From Acholeplasmataceae bacterium (lineage in GTDB: Bacteria; Bacillota_I; Bacilli_A; Acholeplasmatales; Acholeplasmataceae): DNA of 9,701 bases. The position numbers were made by a program, and so were the translations under genes. The stretch covers positions 11,223-20,923 of the forward strand of contig DNNX01000049.1 of the NCBI GenBank assembly GCA_003497445.1, read 5' to 3'. Of the stretch, positions 8,014 to 9,701 are shown piece after piece (the first letter of the stretch is position 1; each line of letters begins with the position of its first letter). Below the pieces are notes generated by a model. It saw nothing but the letters and a program-made list of their open reading frames with translations, did no database searches and was not told where the DNA came from.

Positions 8014-8018
8014 CCTCC
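8014..8018 (-). promoter_or_regulatory. Ribosome binding site that fixes the amylase start
   Basis: GGAGG on the - strand lies in the 15-base gap between the glgP stop and the amylase ATG, five bases before that ATG. Because it overlaps the codons that would follow an upstream TTG start at 8023, it argues for the ATG at 8008-8006. Confidence 0.8.
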
Positions 8019-8023
8019 AACAA

Positions 8024-9701
8024 TTAAATTTCTTTTAATTTCCACAAGTCGTTATTGTATTGAGTAATCGTACGATCTGACGAGAAAAATGCTGAATTTG
8101 CAATGTTAATGAGAGTTTTTTTAGACCATGAAATCGGATCTTTAAACCACTCATTTGCAGTTTCATGGGCTTTTACATAAGCATCAAAATCTTTGAGCAC
8201 TAAAAAGTAATCATTATTAAGTAAATTACTTAATATGAAATCAAAGTGCTGTGGATTTGGTGTAAGTGCTCTAATATAATCAAAGACACGTTGAAGTCTT
8301 GGATCCGCATCATAAATCGCTTTCGGTTGATAATGGTTATGTTTGTAAATATTTGTTACTTCTTCTGCAGTTAAACCAAAGATGATGGCATTATCATGAC
8401 CAGCTTCTTGAGCAATTTCGACATTAGCACCATCTAATGTACCAAGTGTTAATGCACCATTCATCATAAATTTCATATTTCCAGTACCACTGGCTTCTTT
8501 CGTTGCAGTTGAAATTTGTTCTGAAATATCTGCAGCTGGAATGAGTTTTTCAGCATACGTAACATTATAATTTGTAACAAATACAACTTTAAGAAATTGA
8601 GAAACATCTTTGTCGTTGTTTACAACGTTTGCAACACGATTAATAAGTTCTATAATTTCTTTCGCCATCGCATAAGAAGGGGCCGCTTTTGCTCCAAAGA
8701 TGAAATTATGCGGAACATAATTTTCTTTAAACTTAAGATTTGATTTGAGTTCTATGTAAATGTGAATAATATGTAAGATATTCATTAATTGACGCTTATA
8801 TTCATGAAGTCTCTTGATTTGAATATCAAAGATCCCCCCCTCAATAAGCTCAATGCCTTCTTTTTCTTTAACATAAGTAATGAGTTGTTGTTGCTTTTCA
8901 AGTTTAACTGCTTTGATTTCTTTCAAAAATTCAAGATCATCTTTAAAATTTTCAAGTGCTTTAATTTTTGAAAGATCTTTCTTAAAGTCAGTGCCAATTT
9001 TATTTTCAATACTTTGAATCAGTTCTCTATTGACTTGAATGAGCCAACGACGTTGTGTCACGCCATTTGTTTTATTATTAAATTTATCCGGGAATAACAT
9101 GTAAAACTTATGAAGTTCTGTTTCTTTTAAAATATTTGTATGTAGGGCAGCTACACCATTAACACTAAATGATCCATATATTGCAATATTTGCCATACGT
9201 AAATGATTAGATCCAATAAGTTGAAGCAAATATTGTTCATTTTCATTAAAACGTCCATCTTCTTTAACAAGCAAATTAAAACGACGATGCATTTCTTGAA
9301 TAATTTCATATATACGTGGCAATAAATTACGATAAATGACTTTATCCCATTTTTCAAGTGCTTCTGCTAAAATCGTATGATTGGTATAGGCACACGTACG
9401 TGTTGTGATATCCCATGCTTCATCATAACCAAATCCTTCTTCATCCATTAAGATACGCATCATTTCAGGAATCACAACCGTTGGATGTGTGTCATTGAGT
9501 TGAAATGTATAATGATCTGGTAATGTTTTTAGATCCAGACCAAATGATTTGTGCTCTCTAATCGCATCTTGCACACCAGCAGCACTAAATAAGTATTGTT
9601 GTTGGAGTCTTAATGTTTTACCTTCATCTTTTGAATCATCTGGATAGAGTTGTTCTGAAATTGTTGCAACCATTTTATAATAACTTTCATCTTGGTGAAG
9701 T
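8024..9701 (-). CDS. glgP: Glycogen/maltodextrin phosphorylase (GT35), C-terminal two thirds (5' end outside window)
   Basis: The frame is open to the window edge, giving 558 visible residues; family members have about 750-850, so roughly 200-290 N-terminal residues are missing. The ATG at 9673 is internal: the codons before it read LHQDESYYK in frame, and the following LYPDDSKDEGKTLRLQQQY is a mid-protein family segment. Counting from that internal Met, conserved parts are QLNDTHPT (58-65), KTNGVTQRRWL (201-211), QIKRLHEYKRQ (285-295), FGAKAAPSYAMAKEII and EASGTGNMKFMMNGALTLGTLDGANVE. K401 in GTGNMKF is the lysine that binds pyridoxal phosphate. The enzyme releases glucose-1-phosphate from non-reducing ends of glycogen or maltodextrin in the cytoplasm. 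It is the most upstream gene seen of the five-gene unit. A glycogen versus maltodextrin preference cannot be told; neighbouring glgB favours glycogen. Confidence 0.96.
   Translation of the reverse strand, partial: LHQDESYYKMVATISEQLYPDDSKDEGKTLRLQQQYLFSAAGVQDAIREHKSFGLDLKTLPDHYTFQLNDTHPTVVIPEMMRILMDEEGFGYDEAWDITTRTCAYTNHTILAEALEKWDKVIYRNLLPRIYEIIQEMHRRFNLLVKEDGRFNENEQYLLQLIGSNHLRMANIAIYGSFSVNGVAALHTNILKETELHKFYMLFPDKFNNKTNGVTQRRWLIQVNRELIQSIENKIGTDFKKDLSKIKALENFKDDLEFLKEIKAVKLEKQQQLITYVKEKEGIELIEGGIFDIQIKRLHEYKRQLMNILHIIHIYIELKSNLKFKENYVPHNFIFGAKAAPSYAMAKEIIELINRVANVVNNDKDVSQFLKVVFVTNYNVTYAEKLIPAADISEQISTATKEASGTGNMKFMMNGALTLGTLDGANVEIAQEAGHDNAIIFGLTAEEVTNIYKHNHYQPKAIYDADPRLQRVFDYIRALTPNPQHFDFILSNLLNNDYFLVLKDFDAYVKAHETANEWFKDPISWSKKTLINIANSAFFSSDRTITQYNNDLWKLKEI

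Larger units (their letters stand above)
1292..9701 (-). other. Glycogen metabolism operon: glgP, amylase, pullulanase, glgB, pepF-like
   Basis: Five same-strand genes follow one another with junctions of +15, -1 (TAATG), +8 and -4 (ATGA) bases, with no room for an internal promoter or terminator between genes. The only terminator-like hairpin is at the end (1265-1295). A single mRNA is therefore inferred, starting upstream of the window. It combines branching, phosphorolysis, debranching and endo-hydrolysis of alpha-glucan, with a peptidase gene as last member. Further glg genes may precede glgP beyond the window. Confidence 0.8.

Noticed and set aside
8009..8023. TTG start for the amylase adding five residues
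   Set aside because: These bases contain the GGAGG ribosome binding site for the ATG at 8008, making the ATG the clear start.
8614..8627. Inverted repeat CGTTG-TTTA-CAACG resembling a LacI-type operator or small hairpin
   Set aside because: It lies deep inside glgP coding sequence (V-V-N-N-D region), far from any promoter, and is short enough to arise by chance from the codons used.
8789..8971. Short + strand frame rich in Phe/Leu, resembling a membrane peptide
   Set aside because: It is antisense to strongly conserved glgP sequence; the hydrophobic look comes from the reverse complement of Lys/Glu-rich codons.
8024..9673. Phosphorylase starting at ATG 9673
   Set aside because: The frame continues upstream to the window edge and the protein would lack the family's N-terminal third; no ribosome site precedes this ATG.

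Overview
The window is almost wholly protein-coding (about 99%) and AT-rich. It looks like a low-GC bacterium of the Bacillota/Mycoplasmatota type. An Acholeplasma-like or related lineage is my best guess, from overall protein feel rather than a marker gene. TGA is used as a true stop (maltodextrin hydrolase at 301-303, glgB at 2980-2982) and tryptophan is TGG, so the genetic code is 11 and not the Mycoplasma code 4.

Two convergent transcription units meet at a single compact hairpin. On the + strand (1-1268) lie the C-terminal end of a GH13_20-type cyclomaltodextrinase/neopullulanase and a LacI-family repressor, joined by an ATGA overlap. On the - strand (9701 down to 1292) runs one tightly packed five-gene unit: glycogen phosphorylase (its 5' end is outside the window), a GH13 alpha-amylase, a type I pullulanase, glycogen branching enzyme, and an M3-family oligoendopeptidase. 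Junctions, in order, are a 15-nt gap, a TAATG overlap, an 8-nt gap and an ATGA overlap. This implies one polycistronic mRNA with coupled translation.

Together the - strand enzymes form an intracellular alpha-glucan (glycogen) module. GlgB introduces alpha-1,6 branches, GlgP releases glucose-1-phosphate from outer chains, pullulanase removes the remaining branch stubs, and the amylase cuts internal alpha-1,4 bonds or short dextrins. No visible N-terminus has a signal peptide. Maltodextrin hydrolase on the opposite strand fits import and use of external maltodextrin, with the LacI-type protein as the likely sugar-sensing regulator. The peptidase is the functional outlier. Genes for ADP-glucose synthesis and glycogen synthase (glgC/glgD/glgA) are not in the window and could lie beyond either edge.

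Neither unit's promoter is in the window, and there is no gene-free stretch above 40 bases. I see no RNA gene, mobile element, CRISPR array or long repeat, and no evidence of a wholly new system. The notable points are operon architecture, the shared terminator and some motif variants.
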